64,000 bases of DNA from Bradyrhizobium elkanii USDA 76 (GCF_023278185.1 NZ_CP066356.1:1170001-1234000), one strand, 5' to 3'. Shown: positions 1-11,075, counted from the first letter of the stretch. Notes: a model not told the origin generated them from the sequence alone. Program-made: numbers and translations.

Positions 1-2369
<2,369 letters not shown>

Positions 2370-2489
2370 TTGACGCTCCGCGACAATCAAAGCAAACAAA
2401 ACTCTTGCGCGCGACAATCATCGCGGCGATCATCATCGCGCCGCGACACTGACTCGCCATCCTGATCGCCGCGCTCTTCCGACCCAGAT

Positions 2490-3367
2490 CGTCGCGCTAT
2501 ACGCTTCAGCGCCGGCGGGTTGACCGCATCATATTTGCCGGTCACCCAGGTGAAGGTGTCTTCGGAGGCGGCCTGGATCGCGGCCTGATAGTGCTTCGGC
2601 AGCGCGTTCCACTTGTCCTTGTTCATCACATTGTGGCCCTGGCCGGTGCCTTCCCACCAGCCGGGGTAGTAGTAGAACTTCGCGACCTTGACGAAGCCGA
2701 GCTTCTCGTCGTCATACGGCCCGACCCATTCGGCGGCGTCGATGGTGCCTTTTTCCAGCGCCGGATAGATGTCGCCGCCGGCGATCTGCTGCGGCACCCC
2801 GCCGACCTTGGCGATGATGGTGCCGGCGAAGCCGCCGACCCGGAACTTCAGGCCCTGGAAATCCGCCATCGACTTGATCTCCTTCCGGAACCAGCCGCCC
2901 ATCTGGGCGCCGGTCGAGCCGGTCGGAATGCCGACGCAGTTGTATTCTGCGAGCAGATTGTTGAGCAGGTCGGTGCCGCCACCCCATTGCAGCCAGGAAA
3001 TGTGCTGGCGCGTGTTGAGGCCGAACGGCAGCGACGTGCCGAAGGTGAAGGCGGGATTCTTGCCCCAGTAGTAATACAGCGCGGTGTTGCCCATCTCGAC
3101 CGTGCCGTTGGAGACGGCGTCCAGCACCTGCAGGCCGGGCACGATCTCGCCGGCGGCGAACGACTGGATCTGGAAGCGGTTGTCGGTGATCTCGGCGACG
3201 CGCTTGCAGAAGAATTCACACCCGCCATAGAGCGTGTCGAGTGCCTTCGGCCAGCTCGCCGCGAGCCGCCACCTGACCTCGGGCATCGATTGCGCGACCG
3301 CAGGTGCGGCGACCGCCGTCGCAGCCAGCCCGACGCCGCCTGCCTTCAAGAATTCACGACGCTTCAT
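2490..3367 (-). pseudogene. dctP: TRAP transporter substrate-binding protein, 3' end removed by IS21
   Basis: Periplasmic solute-binding subunit (DctP type) of a TRAP transporter. The start is clear: a twin-arginine signal (RREFLKAGG, then an Ala-rich stretch ending AVAQS) is followed by the mature fold, with motifs such as ALEKGTIDAAEWVGPYDD. About 292 residues are homologous, against roughly 360-370 for the family. After the motif NPPALKR the frame runs into IS21 sequence and adds an unrelated Arg/Asp-rich tail, stopping at 2387. The C-terminal lobe is therefore missing and the protein is probably non-functional. The rest of the gene should lie left of the window. No membrane subunits (DctQ, DctM) are in view. 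Confidence 0.85.
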
Positions 3368-3676
3368 GCGTATTCCCTCCTGTGTGCCGATGCCTCGACA
3401 AGGGGAACGATCTTGGTGCCGTCTTTCTTCGCCGATCGATCGACGTTCTGTGATGAATGTGTCCGGTGGCCCTCGACGGGCTCTTGTTGAGGAAATCCGA
3501 GTTTCCGGTTCCGCCGGTCAGGATGATCGTTTGCCGGAGGAAATCAAGCGCCTGCCTTCGTTGCAGGTGCGAAGAACGATCGGCGCTGCCGGTCTCATCT
3601 GATACCCGCCGCGATGGCTGCCGGCCTTGCCGCGATCTGCTACGCAGGGCGGGTGGGTTGATGGGAGTTCAAGGAC

Positions 3677-4762
3677 ATGGCCAACAAGAAAGTCGTGGTT
3701 GCCGGCGCGACCGGCCTCGTGGGCAACGCCGCCTTGCGACACTTCGGCGCATCCGACGATTGCGAGCGGATTGCGCTGTCGCGCCGCAAGCCGCGCGATC
3801 TCTACGGCGCACGGCATGTGCGAATCGATCTCACCAGCGCAGAGGATTGCCGTCGCGCCGCGGCCGAGCTCGGCGGCGCAACGCACCTGATCTACGCCGC
3901 GCTTTATGAGGCGCCCAGCCTGGTCGATGGCTGGCGCGATGCCGGGCAGATCGAAACCAACGACCGGATGCTGCGCAATTTGATGGGCGTGCTCGAACCC
4001 GTCGCGCCCGATCTCAAGCATGTCGCGCTGCTGCAGGGCACCAAGGCCTATGGCGTGCATGTCCGGCCGCTCACGGTGCCGGCGCGCGAGGGCCGTTCCG
4101 AAATGTACGAGCAGCCGAATTTCTATTGGGCGCAGGAGAATTTCCTGCGCGAGCTGCAGCGGGGCAAGAGCTGGCACTGGAGCATCCTGCGCCCGGTCCT
4201 GATCATCGGCGAAGCCATGGGCGGCGCGATGGACCTGATCCCGCCGCTCGGCGTCTATGCGGCGGTGTTGCGCGCGCAGGGAAGGCCGCTGGATTATCCC
4301 GGCGGCGCGCCGCGCGTCGCGCAGGCGGTCGATGTCGATCTGCTGGCACGCGCGATCGTCTGGTCGGGCGACGCCGAGGCTGCGCGCAATGAAGCGTTCA
4401 ACGTCACCAATGGCGACGTCTTCACCTGGGAAAATATCTGGCCGGCGGTATCGGATGCGCTCGAAATGACGCCGGGCCGGCACGTGCCGCTGTCGCTGGC
4501 GCAGACCTGGCCGCAATGGATCGCGCCGTGGGACGAATTGCGCAGGAAGCACGACCTGATCGCGCCCGGACTGGAGGAGTTCGTCGGCCTGTCGTTCCAA
4601 TATGCCGATTACAGCATGCGCTACGGACAGACTGAGTCGGGTCCGCCGTCGATCGTCTCGACGGTGAAGATCAACCAGGCCGGCTTCACCGAGATGATGG
4701 ATACCGAGGCGATGTTCCACAAATGGTTCAGGCTGGCGAAGGCGAGCCGGCTGCTGCCGTAG
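3677..4762 (+). CDS. PRISE-like SDR family NAD(P)-dependent reductase
   Basis: Atypical short-chain dehydrogenase of 361 residues. The dinucleotide-binding motif is at the N-terminus (VAGATGLVGNA, about 8-18). The signature QGTKAYG, followed by QPNFYWAQENFL and WSILRP, matches the PRISE group (progesterone 5-beta-reductase/iridoid synthase-like), which reduces activated C=C bonds of enones; the Tyr of NFYW is the expected catalytic Tyr. Bacterial members have unknown natural substrates. The start is supported by GGGAG 9 bases upstream. It stands alone, divergent from the truncated dctP gene. Confidence 0.8.
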   Translation: MANKKVVVAGATGLVGNAALRHFGASDDCERIALSRRKPRDLYGARHVRIDLTSAEDCRRAAAELGGATHLIYAALYEAPSLVDGWRDAGQIETNDRMLRNLMGVLEPVAPDLKHVALLQGTKAYGVHVRPLTVPAREGRSEMYEQPNFYWAQENFLRELQRGKSWHWSILRPVLIIGEAMGGAMDLIPPLGVYAAVLRAQGRPLDYPGGAPRVAQAVDVDLLARAIVWSGDAEAARNEAFNVTNGDVFTWENIWPAVSDALEMTPGRHVPLSLAQTWPQWIAPWDELRRKHDLIAPGLEEFVGLSFQYADYSMRYGQTESGPPSIVSTVKINQAGFTEMMDTEAMFHKWFRLAKASRLLP

Positions 4763-4774
4763 TTATTGGAGCGG

Positions 4775-4962
4775 GCGCTCTTCTCCCTCTCCCCGTTCTT
4801 ACGGGGAGAGGGTTGGGGTGAGGGGACCTCTATCCGGCGAGCATCATGCTGCTTGTTGAGCGGTGTGCCTCGCCCCTTACCCGGATCGCACCGGACGATG
4901 CTTCGCATCGCCGGGGCGATCCGACCTCTTCCCGCAAAGCGCGGGGGGAGGTGAAGGACGCG
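4775..4962. repeat. Intergenic palindromic repeats
   Basis: CTCTCCCCGT then ACGGGGAGAG (4789-4810) forms a strong hairpin. GC-rich inverted pieces (CCGGGGCGAT and GCGCGGGGGG) follow up to the next gene. The layout resembles the REP-like intergenic repeats common in Bradyrhizobium. The hairpin could also end transcription of the preceding gene, but no clear T-run is present. Confidence 0.6.
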
Positions 4963-6270
4963 TCAGCGCGAGAACGCGGCTTCCATCGCCTTGCGCGTCT
5001 TGATCGTGTCGCTCGTTTCGTCGACCTCGACATCGCTCCAGCGCACCACCGCGCCATGGGCGACGTCGCTCTTCAGCTTCACCCGATGGGCAAGCCCGAT
5101 CGGCAATGCGCCGGCGGCGAGGCTGGCGGCGGCGGGCATCAGCTTGCCCCACACCGTGTAGCCGCCTTCGCCGTCGAGCATCTCGCCGGCGCGCAGATTG
5201 CGCTTGGCCACCGCTGCGACGTCGCCGCGGAAGCCGCGCGGCTGCCCGGTCGGCTCGTTGCGCAGCGCTGCCGACAGCACGGAGATGTTCAGCTCGAGCC
5301 CGATCAGGTGATACGGCTTGTACATCGCCGCATAGCGGCCGGAGGCGTCGGTCTTGAGGCCGTACTGCCTGAAGCAATCGGCGGCATAATCGTTGGGCGC
5401 CTCCAGCACGACATAGACGCCCCAGCGCAGATCGCGAAACACCGGACGGCCGTCGCGCTCCAGCGACGACACCACTTCGACGATGCCGGATTTCTCCAGC
5501 ACGCCGCCCGCCTCGCGCGGCCGCATCACATGCGGCAGGTCGTCGACGCCGCAGGGCGGAAACAGCAATCCCTCCGACGGCACGTCGAGGGTGCAGGCAT
5601 TGGCGATCGCCGCCATCTCGATCGCGGATTTGGTGCCGTCGAGGAAGGAGTTGAACATCTGCGGGTTCATGCCGGCGGATTGCGCCTCGCCGGCGGTGAG
5701 CCCGTAATGCTGCCACACGCCCTCCGGCGTGACGTCGTGATAGGCCGGCAGGTATTTCGTGCCCTTGCCGGCGGCGACGACGCGGAAGCCTGTCGCGCGC
5801 GCCCAATCGACCATCTCGGCCGTCAGCGCCGGCTGGTCGCCATAGGCAAGCGAATAGACCACGCCGGCCTTGCGTGCCTCCTCGGCGAGCAGCGGCCCCG
5901 CCAGCACATCGGCCTCGACATTGACCATCACGACATGCTTGCCGGCTGATATCGCCGCGCGGGCATGGCGGATGCCGACGGCGGGATTGCCGGTCGCTTC
6001 CACCACGACATCGAATGCGCCGCCGGCGATCGCACGCGCGCCGTCGTCGGTGAAGGTGGTGGCGCTGATCCGCGCGTCGTCCCAGCCGACGGTGCGGCAC
6101 GCCTCGCGGGCGCGGTCGCGGTCGAGATCGACGATCACGGGCACCTCAAGCCCCGGCGTGTGCGGCACCTGCGACAGGAACATCGAGCCGAATTTTCCGG
6201 CGCCGATCAGGACGACGCGCACCGGCTTGCCGGCGGCGGCGCGGGTTTTGAGGAGGTGATGCAGGTTCAT
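4963..6270 (-). CDS. NAD(P)-dependent oxidoreductase with C-terminal SAF domain
   Basis: Homoserine-dehydrogenase-like Rossmann protein of 435 residues. It has a nucleotide-binding motif (VVLIGAGKFGSMF, about 18-30), a motif VVVEATGNPAVG that usually closes the NAD site, and a C-terminal SAF-like segment (AKRNLRAGEMLDGEGGYTVWG). Such proteins are often labelled homoserine dehydrogenase or FlgA-like, but the true substrate is unknown. I start at the ATG at 6270 because GGAAGG lies 7 bases upstream; a TTG 12 bases earlier is less likely. It follows the dioxygenase gene on the same strand, so the two probably form one catabolic unit under the upstream GntR regulator. Confidence 0.8.
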   Translation of the reverse strand: MNLHHLLKTRAAAGKPVRVVLIGAGKFGSMFLSQVPHTPGLEVPVIVDLDRDRAREACRTVGWDDARISATTFTDDGARAIAGGAFDVVVEATGNPAVGIRHARAAISAGKHVVMVNVEADVLAGPLLAEEARKAGVVYSLAYGDQPALTAEMVDWARATGFRVVAAGKGTKYLPAYHDVTPEGVWQHYGLTAGEAQSAGMNPQMFNSFLDGTKSAIEMAAIANACTLDVPSEGLLFPPCGVDDLPHVMRPREAGGVLEKSGIVEVVSSLERDGRPVFRDLRWGVYVVLEAPNDYAADCFRQYGLKTDASGRYAAMYKPYHLIGLELNISVLSAALRNEPTGQPRGFRGDVAAVAKRNLRAGEMLDGEGGYTVWGKLMPAAASLAAGALPIGLAHRVKLKSDVAHGAVVRWSDVEVDETSDTIKTRKAMEAAFSR

Positions 6271-6285
6271 GATGCCTTCCAATTA

Positions 6286-6400
6286 GAGAGTCATTCCGGG
6301 CGATGCGTAGCGTCGAACCCGGAATCTCGAGATTCCCCGATGCGCAATTGCGCATCTGCGGTTCGACGCTTCGCGTGTCCCGGAATGACGGTCGAAGACT
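6286..6400. repeat. Intergenic palindromic repeat
   Basis: Two inverted arms (GTCATTCCGGGCGATGCG and CGCGTGTCCCGGAATGAC) face each other around internal pairs such as AATCTCGAGATT and GCGCAATTGCGC. This is a typical Bradyrhizobium-style REP element. It sits between two co-directional genes and could affect message stability. Confidence 0.7.
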
Positions 6401-7201
6401 TTACTCCGCCGCCTGTCGCGGTGCACGAGCGAGCCGCAGCAGCGCGTCGTCTGCGACGGTCTGGATCGGCGTGAAGTCGCGGTGCGCGATGTAGTCGGGT
6501 CGCGTCGGGGTGCGGATGTAGTTCGAGACCGCGTTCAGCGTCAAATAGACGATCTTGCGCGGGTAGGGCGTGATGTTGCCGCTCGATCCGTGCACCAGAT
6601 TGCCGTGGAACATCAGCATGCCGCCGGGCTTGCCAGTCGGCGCGACGATGCCGCCCTGCTTCACAAGGCGGGTCACGGTTTCCTCGTCCAGCGTCCACAG
6701 CGGATACGAGGTGGTTTCGAGATCGTGCGAGGCCTTCAGATCGCCCGCGGTCTGGCTCTGCGGCACCAGCATCAAGGGGCCGTTGATCGGCATCACCTCG
6801 TCGAGGAAGATCGCGATGTTCATCGCGCGCGGCTCCGGCATGCCGTCATCGCGCTTCCAGGTGCCGTAGTCCTGGTGCCACTGCCAGACGTCGCCGGTGA
6901 AAGCCGCCTTCGCGTTGATCTTGAACTGATGCATGTAGACCTTCTCACCGAACAGCTGCTCGATGGGGTCGATCATGCGCGGATGCGCGCCGAGGATTCC
7001 GAACGCCTCATTGTAGAGATGCGCGGCGAAGGCCGTGCGCGGCGCGCCGCTCTTCTCGCGCCACACCTCGGGGCGGTTGGCGTCGTAGATCGAAACTGCC
7101 TCGCGCGCGAGGAAGTCGACCTCTTCCTGGGTGAACAGCTCGGGCAGGAACAGCCAGCCTTCGCGATGGAAAAATTCGACCTGCTCTGGGGTCAGTTTCA
7201 T
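6401..7201 (-). CDS. Phytanoyl-CoA dioxygenase (PhyH) family protein
   Basis: Fe(II)/2-oxoglutarate-dependent oxygenase of 266 residues. The metal-binding facial triad can be read as H and D of WHQDYG and the distal H of GNLVHGSSGN; the Arg of YPRKIVYL is the likely 2-oxoglutarate anchor. The family hydroxylates small molecules; ectoine hydroxylase is one relative, but no ectoine genes are nearby, so the substrate is open. The ATG start is preceded by AGGAGGAAAG. Directly downstream on the same strand is the SAF-type oxidoreductase, suggesting hydroxylation followed by oxidation of one compound. Confidence 0.85.
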   Translation of the reverse strand: MKLTPEQVEFFHREGWLFLPELFTQEEVDFLAREAVSIYDANRPEVWREKSGAPRTAFAAHLYNEAFGILGAHPRMIDPIEQLFGEKVYMHQFKINAKAAFTGDVWQWHQDYGTWKRDDGMPEPRAMNIAIFLDEVMPINGPLMLVPQSQTAGDLKASHDLETTSYPLWTLDEETVTRLVKQGGIVAPTGKPGGMLMFHGNLVHGSSGNITPYPRKIVYLTLNAVSNYIRTPTRPDYIAHRDFTPIQTVADDALLRLARAPRQAAE

Positions 7202-7221
7202 GGTGCTTTCCTCCTGTTGTT

Positions 7222-7335
7222 ATTGTGTCTCCCCTCATGGTGAGGAGCGCGCCTTCACGCGTCTCGAACCATGAGGCCTCGCTGGCTCATCCTTCGAGAC
7301 GCGGCTTGCGCCGCTCCTCAGGATGAGGTCGGCCG
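7222..7335. repeat. Intergenic inverted repeat
   Basis: CCTCATGGTGAGGAGCGCG and a facing CGCCGCTCCTCAGGATGAGG, with an internal TCGAAACC/CCATGAGG section, form nested inverted repeats. This is a known style of Bradyrhizobium intergenic element. It lies between the GntR gene and the dioxygenase gene. Confidence 0.6.
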
Positions 7336-7340
7336 GCGGT

Positions 7341-8015
7341 TCACGCCGCCACGTCGATTGCCCTCAGCTTCTCCTCGGTCATCCGCCCTGCCGTCTGCGC
7401 ATGCGCCAGCGCCGCGGCTTCTGCCGCTGCGGCGTTGCCGGAAAAAACATGCGCGGCGATGGTCTCGTGCTCGGTCCAGGCGCTGCCGCGGTAATCGAGC
7501 TCGGCGAGCACGGTCGCCATCGAGCGGCGCATATGCGGCCATTGCGGCGCGATCATCTCCTCGATCGCGGAATTGCCGGCGAGGCGATAGATCGCGCTGT
7601 GAAAATCGACGTCGAGTGCGATCAGGCGCGCCAGCGGCGTGCCGTCGTCGATCGCGCGTCCGGCCTCGAGCGCGGCTTCGAGTTGCGTGCGGGCCACGGC
7701 ATCCTCTTTGACACGCGCGGCGGCAAGCCGTGCCGCCAGCGCATCGATGGCGCCGCGGACTTCATAAAGCTCGCGGATGCGCTGCGGATCGAGCTGCGTC
7801 ACCTCGAAGCCGCGTCTGCCGCTCTCCGCGACAAGGCCCTGGCGATGCAACAGATGCAGCGCGTGCGAAATCGGCTGGCGCGAGACGCCGAGCCGATCGG
7901 CGAGTTCGTTCTGGGTGATGCGCTGGCCAGGCAGCAGCGTGCGGTCGATGATCGCTTCGAGCAATCGCCCGTAGACTTGGTCGATGAGGTTTGGGAGCGG
8001 ATCCAACGGGATCAT
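7341..8015 (-). CDS. GntR-family regulator (FadR/FCD subfamily)
   Basis: Transcription factor of 224 residues. The N-terminal winged helix has the diagnostic run GQRITQNELADRLGVSRQPI (about 31-50), followed by an all-helical FCD ligand domain with conserved D/H residues (RLIALDVDFHSAIYRLAGN). FCD regulators sense carboxylic acids and usually repress neighbouring catabolic genes. It is first in a leftward series with the dioxygenase and oxidoreductase genes, which are its likely targets. Confidence 0.88.
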   Translation of the reverse strand: MIPLDPLPNLIDQVYGRLLEAIIDRTLLPGQRITQNELADRLGVSRQPISHALHLLHRQGLVAESGRRGFEVTQLDPQRIRELYEVRGAIDALAARLAAARVKEDAVARTQLEAALEAGRAIDDGTPLARLIALDVDFHSAIYRLAGNSAIEEMIAPQWPHMRRSMATVLAELDYRGSAWTEHETIAAHVFSGNAAAAEAAALAHAQTAGRMTEEKLRAIDVAA

Positions 8016-8036
8016 ACCGACCGTCCAATTTGGAAT

Positions 8037-8048
8037 ACGGAATTCCGT
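8037..8048. promoter_or_regulatory. Candidate operator upstream of the GntR gene
   Basis: The perfect 12-bp palindrome ACGGAATTCCGT lies 22 bases before the regulator's start codon. It sits within a wider symmetric context of GGAAT and ATTCC words. GntR proteins often autoregulate from such sites. This is inference from position and symmetry only. Confidence 0.4.
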
Positions 8049-8049
8049 G

Positions 8050-8276
8050 TTCGAAAGCGAGGCTACTGCGGGTTGCAGGAGCGGTCAAGGCTCCGGTTTG
8101 CGGCCACGCTAAGCGATTGAGAATGGGGCGGTTTTGACCGGGCCGCGCTCAAGGCAGCCGTCCAGCGCCGTGATGGCTGGGCCGCCCGTCCGCTTCTTTC
8201 TTGAATGGGACCAGAGACGTCGATGCCCGGGACAAGCCCGGGCATGACGAGTTTCGCGGAAACGACTCGCAGCCCG
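8050..8276. repeat. Intergenic region with a partial copy of the GCCCGGG repeat
   Basis: No gene seen. At 8222-8254 the palindrome GCCCGGGACAAGCCCGGGC followed by ATGACGAGTTT matches the core of the longer elements at 12599 and 18521, without their terminal inverted repeats. Confidence 0.55.
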
Positions 8277-9527
8277 CTACTTCGACTTGCCCAGCTCCAT
8301 CAGCGTCCGCGTCATCAGATAAAGTCGCGGCACGATCGAGTTGGTGTCGATGTATTCGTCGCGGGCGTGATAGCCCCAGCCGGCGAGGCCGAAGCTTTCG
8401 ACCACGACGGCCTTGCCGCTGCGGGCGGCGTAGCCGGCGTCGGTCGCGCCGCCGGTCATTTCCGCGATGTCGAGCGTGCGCCCGAGCTCGGCATAGATCG
8501 CCTGTCCCTGCCTCGCGAGCGCGCGGCCGCGATCGTCAGCCACGAAAGGCGGACGGCCCGCGACGACCTTCACGGTCACTTCGGTGTCCGCGATCAGTCT
8601 GTTCTTCACCTTCTCGTCGAGCGCCGCCTGCAGCTTTTGCACGCCGTCGGGAATGGTGAGGCGGATGTCGGCGCCGGCGGTGGCGTGATCGGGGATCTGG
8701 TTGCGCACGGTGCCGGCCTTCGCGGTGGTCCAGTTCAGCTGCGTGCCCGGAATCGATTTCGCGACGTCCTGGGTCTGCAGCAATTGATGCGCAAGCTCGA
8801 TCAGCGCGTTGCGGCCGAGCTGCGGCGCCGCGCCGGCATGCGAGGCTTTGCCCTTGACATCGATCGTGCCGGTGGCGGTGCCGCTGGCGCCGAGCAGCAG
8901 GCTCTCATTTTTCGCGACCGGCGGCGCCACCGTCGGCTCAAAGGACAGCACCACATCGTGCTGGTCGGCGAGCTCGGCGATGATCTCGCCGGAGCCGATC
9001 GAGCCCACCTCCTCGTCCGGATTGAACGACACCGTGAGCTTGGCGTAGTCGCGCCAGCCCGCATCGTTCAGGATCTTCAGTGAATGCAGGATGACGGCGA
9101 TGCCGCCCTTGTCGTCGGCAATGCCGGGCCCATAGATCCTGGTGCCGTCGATTTTGTAGGGCTGGGTGTCGAGGATGCCGTGCTCGTACACCGTATCCAT
9201 ATGTGCGATCAGCATCAGCTTCTTCGTGCCGGTGCCCTCAAAGCTGCCGATCACCATGTCGGCACCGGCGCCCTTCGTGGTCTTGCGGCGTTCGGTCTTG
9301 GCGCCGAGCGCCTTCAGCCGCGCTTCGGTGTAGTCGGCCATCTTCTGCAGGCCCTCGACATCGCTGGAGCCCGACTCGATCAGCACCATGTCGTGCAGGC
9401 TCTCGATCACCGCCGGCTGGGCCAGCTCGGCGGCCGCGCGCAGCTTCTCGTCTGCGGCGGCAAAGGCGGAGGAAGAGGCGAGGGCGAGCAGGCCGGCCGA
9501 CGCGAGCAATTTGATGGATAGTTTCAT
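8277..9527 (-). CDS. Exported M20-family metallopeptidase (carboxypeptidase G2-like)
   Basis: Zinc-dependent exopeptidase or amidohydrolase of 416 residues with an N-terminal signal peptide (KLLASAGLLALASSSAFA). Di-zinc ligands are visible in order: IAHMDTV (H, D), GIADDKGG (D), NPDEEVGS (E, E), and a late ESFGLAGWGYHARDEYID motif containing a metal-binding His. These motifs match glutamate carboxypeptidase/CPG2 members, which release C-terminal glutamate from folate or peptides. The ATG at 9527 follows GGAGG by 6 bases. The frame stays open far upstream, but that stretch belongs to the sigma-factor gene region and is not part of this protein. Confidence 0.87.
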   Translation of the reverse strand: MKLSIKLLASAGLLALASSSAFAAADEKLRAAAELAQPAVIESLHDMVLIESGSSDVEGLQKMADYTEARLKALGAKTERRKTTKGAGADMVIGSFEGTGTKKLMLIAHMDTVYEHGILDTQPYKIDGTRIYGPGIADDKGGIAVILHSLKILNDAGWRDYAKLTVSFNPDEEVGSIGSGEIIAELADQHDVVLSFEPTVAPPVAKNESLLLGASGTATGTIDVKGKASHAGAAPQLGRNALIELAHQLLQTQDVAKSIPGTQLNWTTAKAGTVRNQIPDHATAGADIRLTIPDGVQKLQAALDEKVKNRLIADTEVTVKVVAGRPPFVADDRGRALARQGQAIYAELGRTLDIAEMTGGATDAGYAARSGKAVVVESFGLAGWGYHARDEYIDTNSIVPRLYLMTRTLMELGKSK

Positions 9528-9591
9528 GATCGTCCTCCCTGCACAGATGCAGGGAGACACTAGCATTGCGACTTGTCTGCCTCCAGCTGCG

Positions 9592-10458
9592 TCAGCTGCG
9601 CTCGAGCACCTCGACATCGAAGGTCTCGATCTCCGAGGCGTCGGCGGTCGCATCGATCGCCGCGATCCGGTCGCCTGAGATCGTGACCCGCAGCACGATG
9701 CGCAGCGCGCCGCCGAAGATGACGGCAACGCCGATCTCGCCGTCGACCAGCGCGGGCTTCGCCGCCTGCGCGCGTCCCTTGAAGCTTTCGGCCACCGCTG
9801 CGGCGCCGCGGATGACCGGCAGCGAGCCGAGCCGCTGCGCGGCCTGATCGGCGCGCACCACGACGTCGGGCGCCAGCACGGCCAGCAGCCCTTCGAAATC
9901 GCCGTTGCGGGACGCGGCAAGGAAGGCCTCGACGATGCCGCGCTGCCGGCTGAGATCGGCATCCGGTGCGGGCGGCGTCCCCTGCACGCGACGCCTGGCA
10001 CGGCTGGCGAGTTGCCGCGCGGCGGCCGGCGTGCGGCCGACGATCGGCGCGATCTCCTCGAACGGCACCGCGAACATATCGTGCAGCACGAAAGCCAGCC
10101 GTTCGGCCGGTGCCAGCGTTTCCAGCACCACGAGCAGCGCCGCGCCGACGGAATCGGCCATCTCGGTCTCGCGCTCGGACGGATTGTCCGCGATCGGCTC
10201 CGGCACATGTGGGCCGATCGGCTCCTCGCGGCGCGATTTGCGCGAGCGCAGCATGTCGAGGCAGATCCGCGCGATCACCGTGGTCAGCCATCCCCCGAGA
10301 TTGTCGACCGCAGCAGCGTCGGTGCGGCCGAGCCGCAGCCAGGTTTCCTGCACGGCATCGTCGACTTCGGCGGTCGAGCCCAGCATGCGGTAGGCCACGG
10401 CCCGCAAGCGCGGCCGGTTGGCCTCGAACTGTTCGGTGAGAGAATTTTTCTCGTCCAT
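9592..10458 (-). CDS. ECF sigma factor, ECF41/SigJ-like with SnoaL-type C-terminal domain
   Basis: RNA polymerase sigma factor of 288 residues. Region 2 is at about 10-75 (RAVAYRMLGSTAEVDDAVQE) and region 4 at about 118-165 (LAPAERLAFVLHDMFAVPFE, then AARQLASRARRRV). A C-terminal extension of about 110 residues (about 175-288) has a SnoaL/NTF2-like look (IVEAFLAASRNGDFEGLLAV). Such extensions in ECF41 factors act in cis in place of an anti-sigma factor. The divergently transcribed neighbour is a carboxymuconolactone-decarboxylase-family gene, the classical ECF41 partner and target. No anti-sigma gene is adjacent. Confidence 0.9.
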   Translation of the reverse strand: MDEKNSLTEQFEANRPRLRAVAYRMLGSTAEVDDAVQETWLRLGRTDAAAVDNLGGWLTTVIARICLDMLRSRKSRREEPIGPHVPEPIADNPSERETEMADSVGAALLVVLETLAPAERLAFVLHDMFAVPFEEIAPIVGRTPAAARQLASRARRRVQGTPPAPDADLSRQRGIVEAFLAASRNGDFEGLLAVLAPDVVVRADQAAQRLGSLPVIRGAAAVAESFKGRAQAAKPALVDGEIGVAVIFGGALRIVLRVTISGDRIAAIDATADASEIETFDVEVLERS

Positions 10459-10514
10459 CGGTCACATTCCCTTTGTCCGCTCCGTCATGGCCATGACGAA
10501 CGAAACTGCGCCGA

Positions 10515-10542
10515 TGTGACAACAGATCGGCGCGGCGCCGTC
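10515..10542 (+). promoter_or_regulatory. Candidate ECF41-type promoter
   Basis: TGTGACA (10515-10521), a 17-base spacer and CGTC (10539-10542) lie 23 bases before the decarboxylase-family start. The known ECF41 consensus is TGTCACA plus CGTC, so there is one mismatch. The position, right between the sigma gene and its expected target, supports the call. Confidence 0.55.
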
Positions 10543-10565
10543 AAAAGGCAAATCAGGAGAATGAC

Positions 10566-11024
10566 ATGATGAAAGCCCGCATGAACCACCCGGTGATGGT
10601 TGTTCCCGAGGCCATGAAGGCGTTGCAGGCGCTGAGCGAGAGCACCAAGCCGGCATTGCCGGAAAAGCTGCTGGAACTGGTGCATCTGCGCGCCAGCCAG
10701 ATCAATGGCTGCAGCGTCTGCGTCGACATGCACCCGAAACTCGCCCGGCGCGCCGGCGAGACCGACGAGCGGCTGTTCGCGGTCGGCGCCTGGCGCGACG
10801 CACCGTATTTCACCGAGGCCGAGCGCGCCGCGCTGGCGCTGACCGAAGCGATGACCCGGCTCAGCGACCGCGAGGATCCGGTGACGGACGCGGTGTGGGA
10901 TGAAGCGGCGAAGCACTTTGACGAGCAGCAGCTCGCGTCGCTGGTGCTGGGCATCGCGGCGATCAACGTCTGGAACCGGCTGAACGTCGCGGTGCGCCAG
11001 CCGGTCGGCGCCTGGAAGGTGTGA
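10566..11024 (+). CDS. Carboxymuconolactone decarboxylase/AhpD-family protein
   Basis: Protein of 152 residues with the AhpD-like redox signature CSVCVDMH (Cys-x-x-Cys-x-x-x-His, about 52-59) and the helical motif LLELVHLRASQINGC. Family members are alkylhydroperoxidase-like peroxidases or lactone decarboxylases; the CxxC with His points to peroxidase-type redox chemistry. AGGAGA precedes the start, which may be either of two adjacent ATGs (10566 or 10569). It is probably transcribed by the divergent ECF41-like sigma factor. Confidence 0.88.
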   Translation: MMKARMNHPVMVVPEAMKALQALSESTKPALPEKLLELVHLRASQINGCSVCVDMHPKLARRAGETDERLFAVGAWRDAPYFTEAERAALALTEAMTRLSDREDPVTDAVWDEAAKHFDEQQLASLVLGIAAINVWNRLNVAVRQPVGAWKV

Positions 11025-11075
11025 GAGAGTAGCCTTCTTGCTTCGCCTTTCCCACAAGGGGAGACGGTGCACCGC

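Noticed and set aside
4846..5949. Long plus-strand open frame (367 codons) over the SAF-oxidoreductase gene
   Set aside because: Antisense to a clear gene; Arg/His-rich with no motif, typical of GC-rich antisense frames.
8277..10208. Single 643-residue fusion of sigma-factor region and M20 peptidase
   Set aside because: The upstream part is out of frame with the sigma gene and of odd composition; the peptidase has its own signal peptide and ribosome site.
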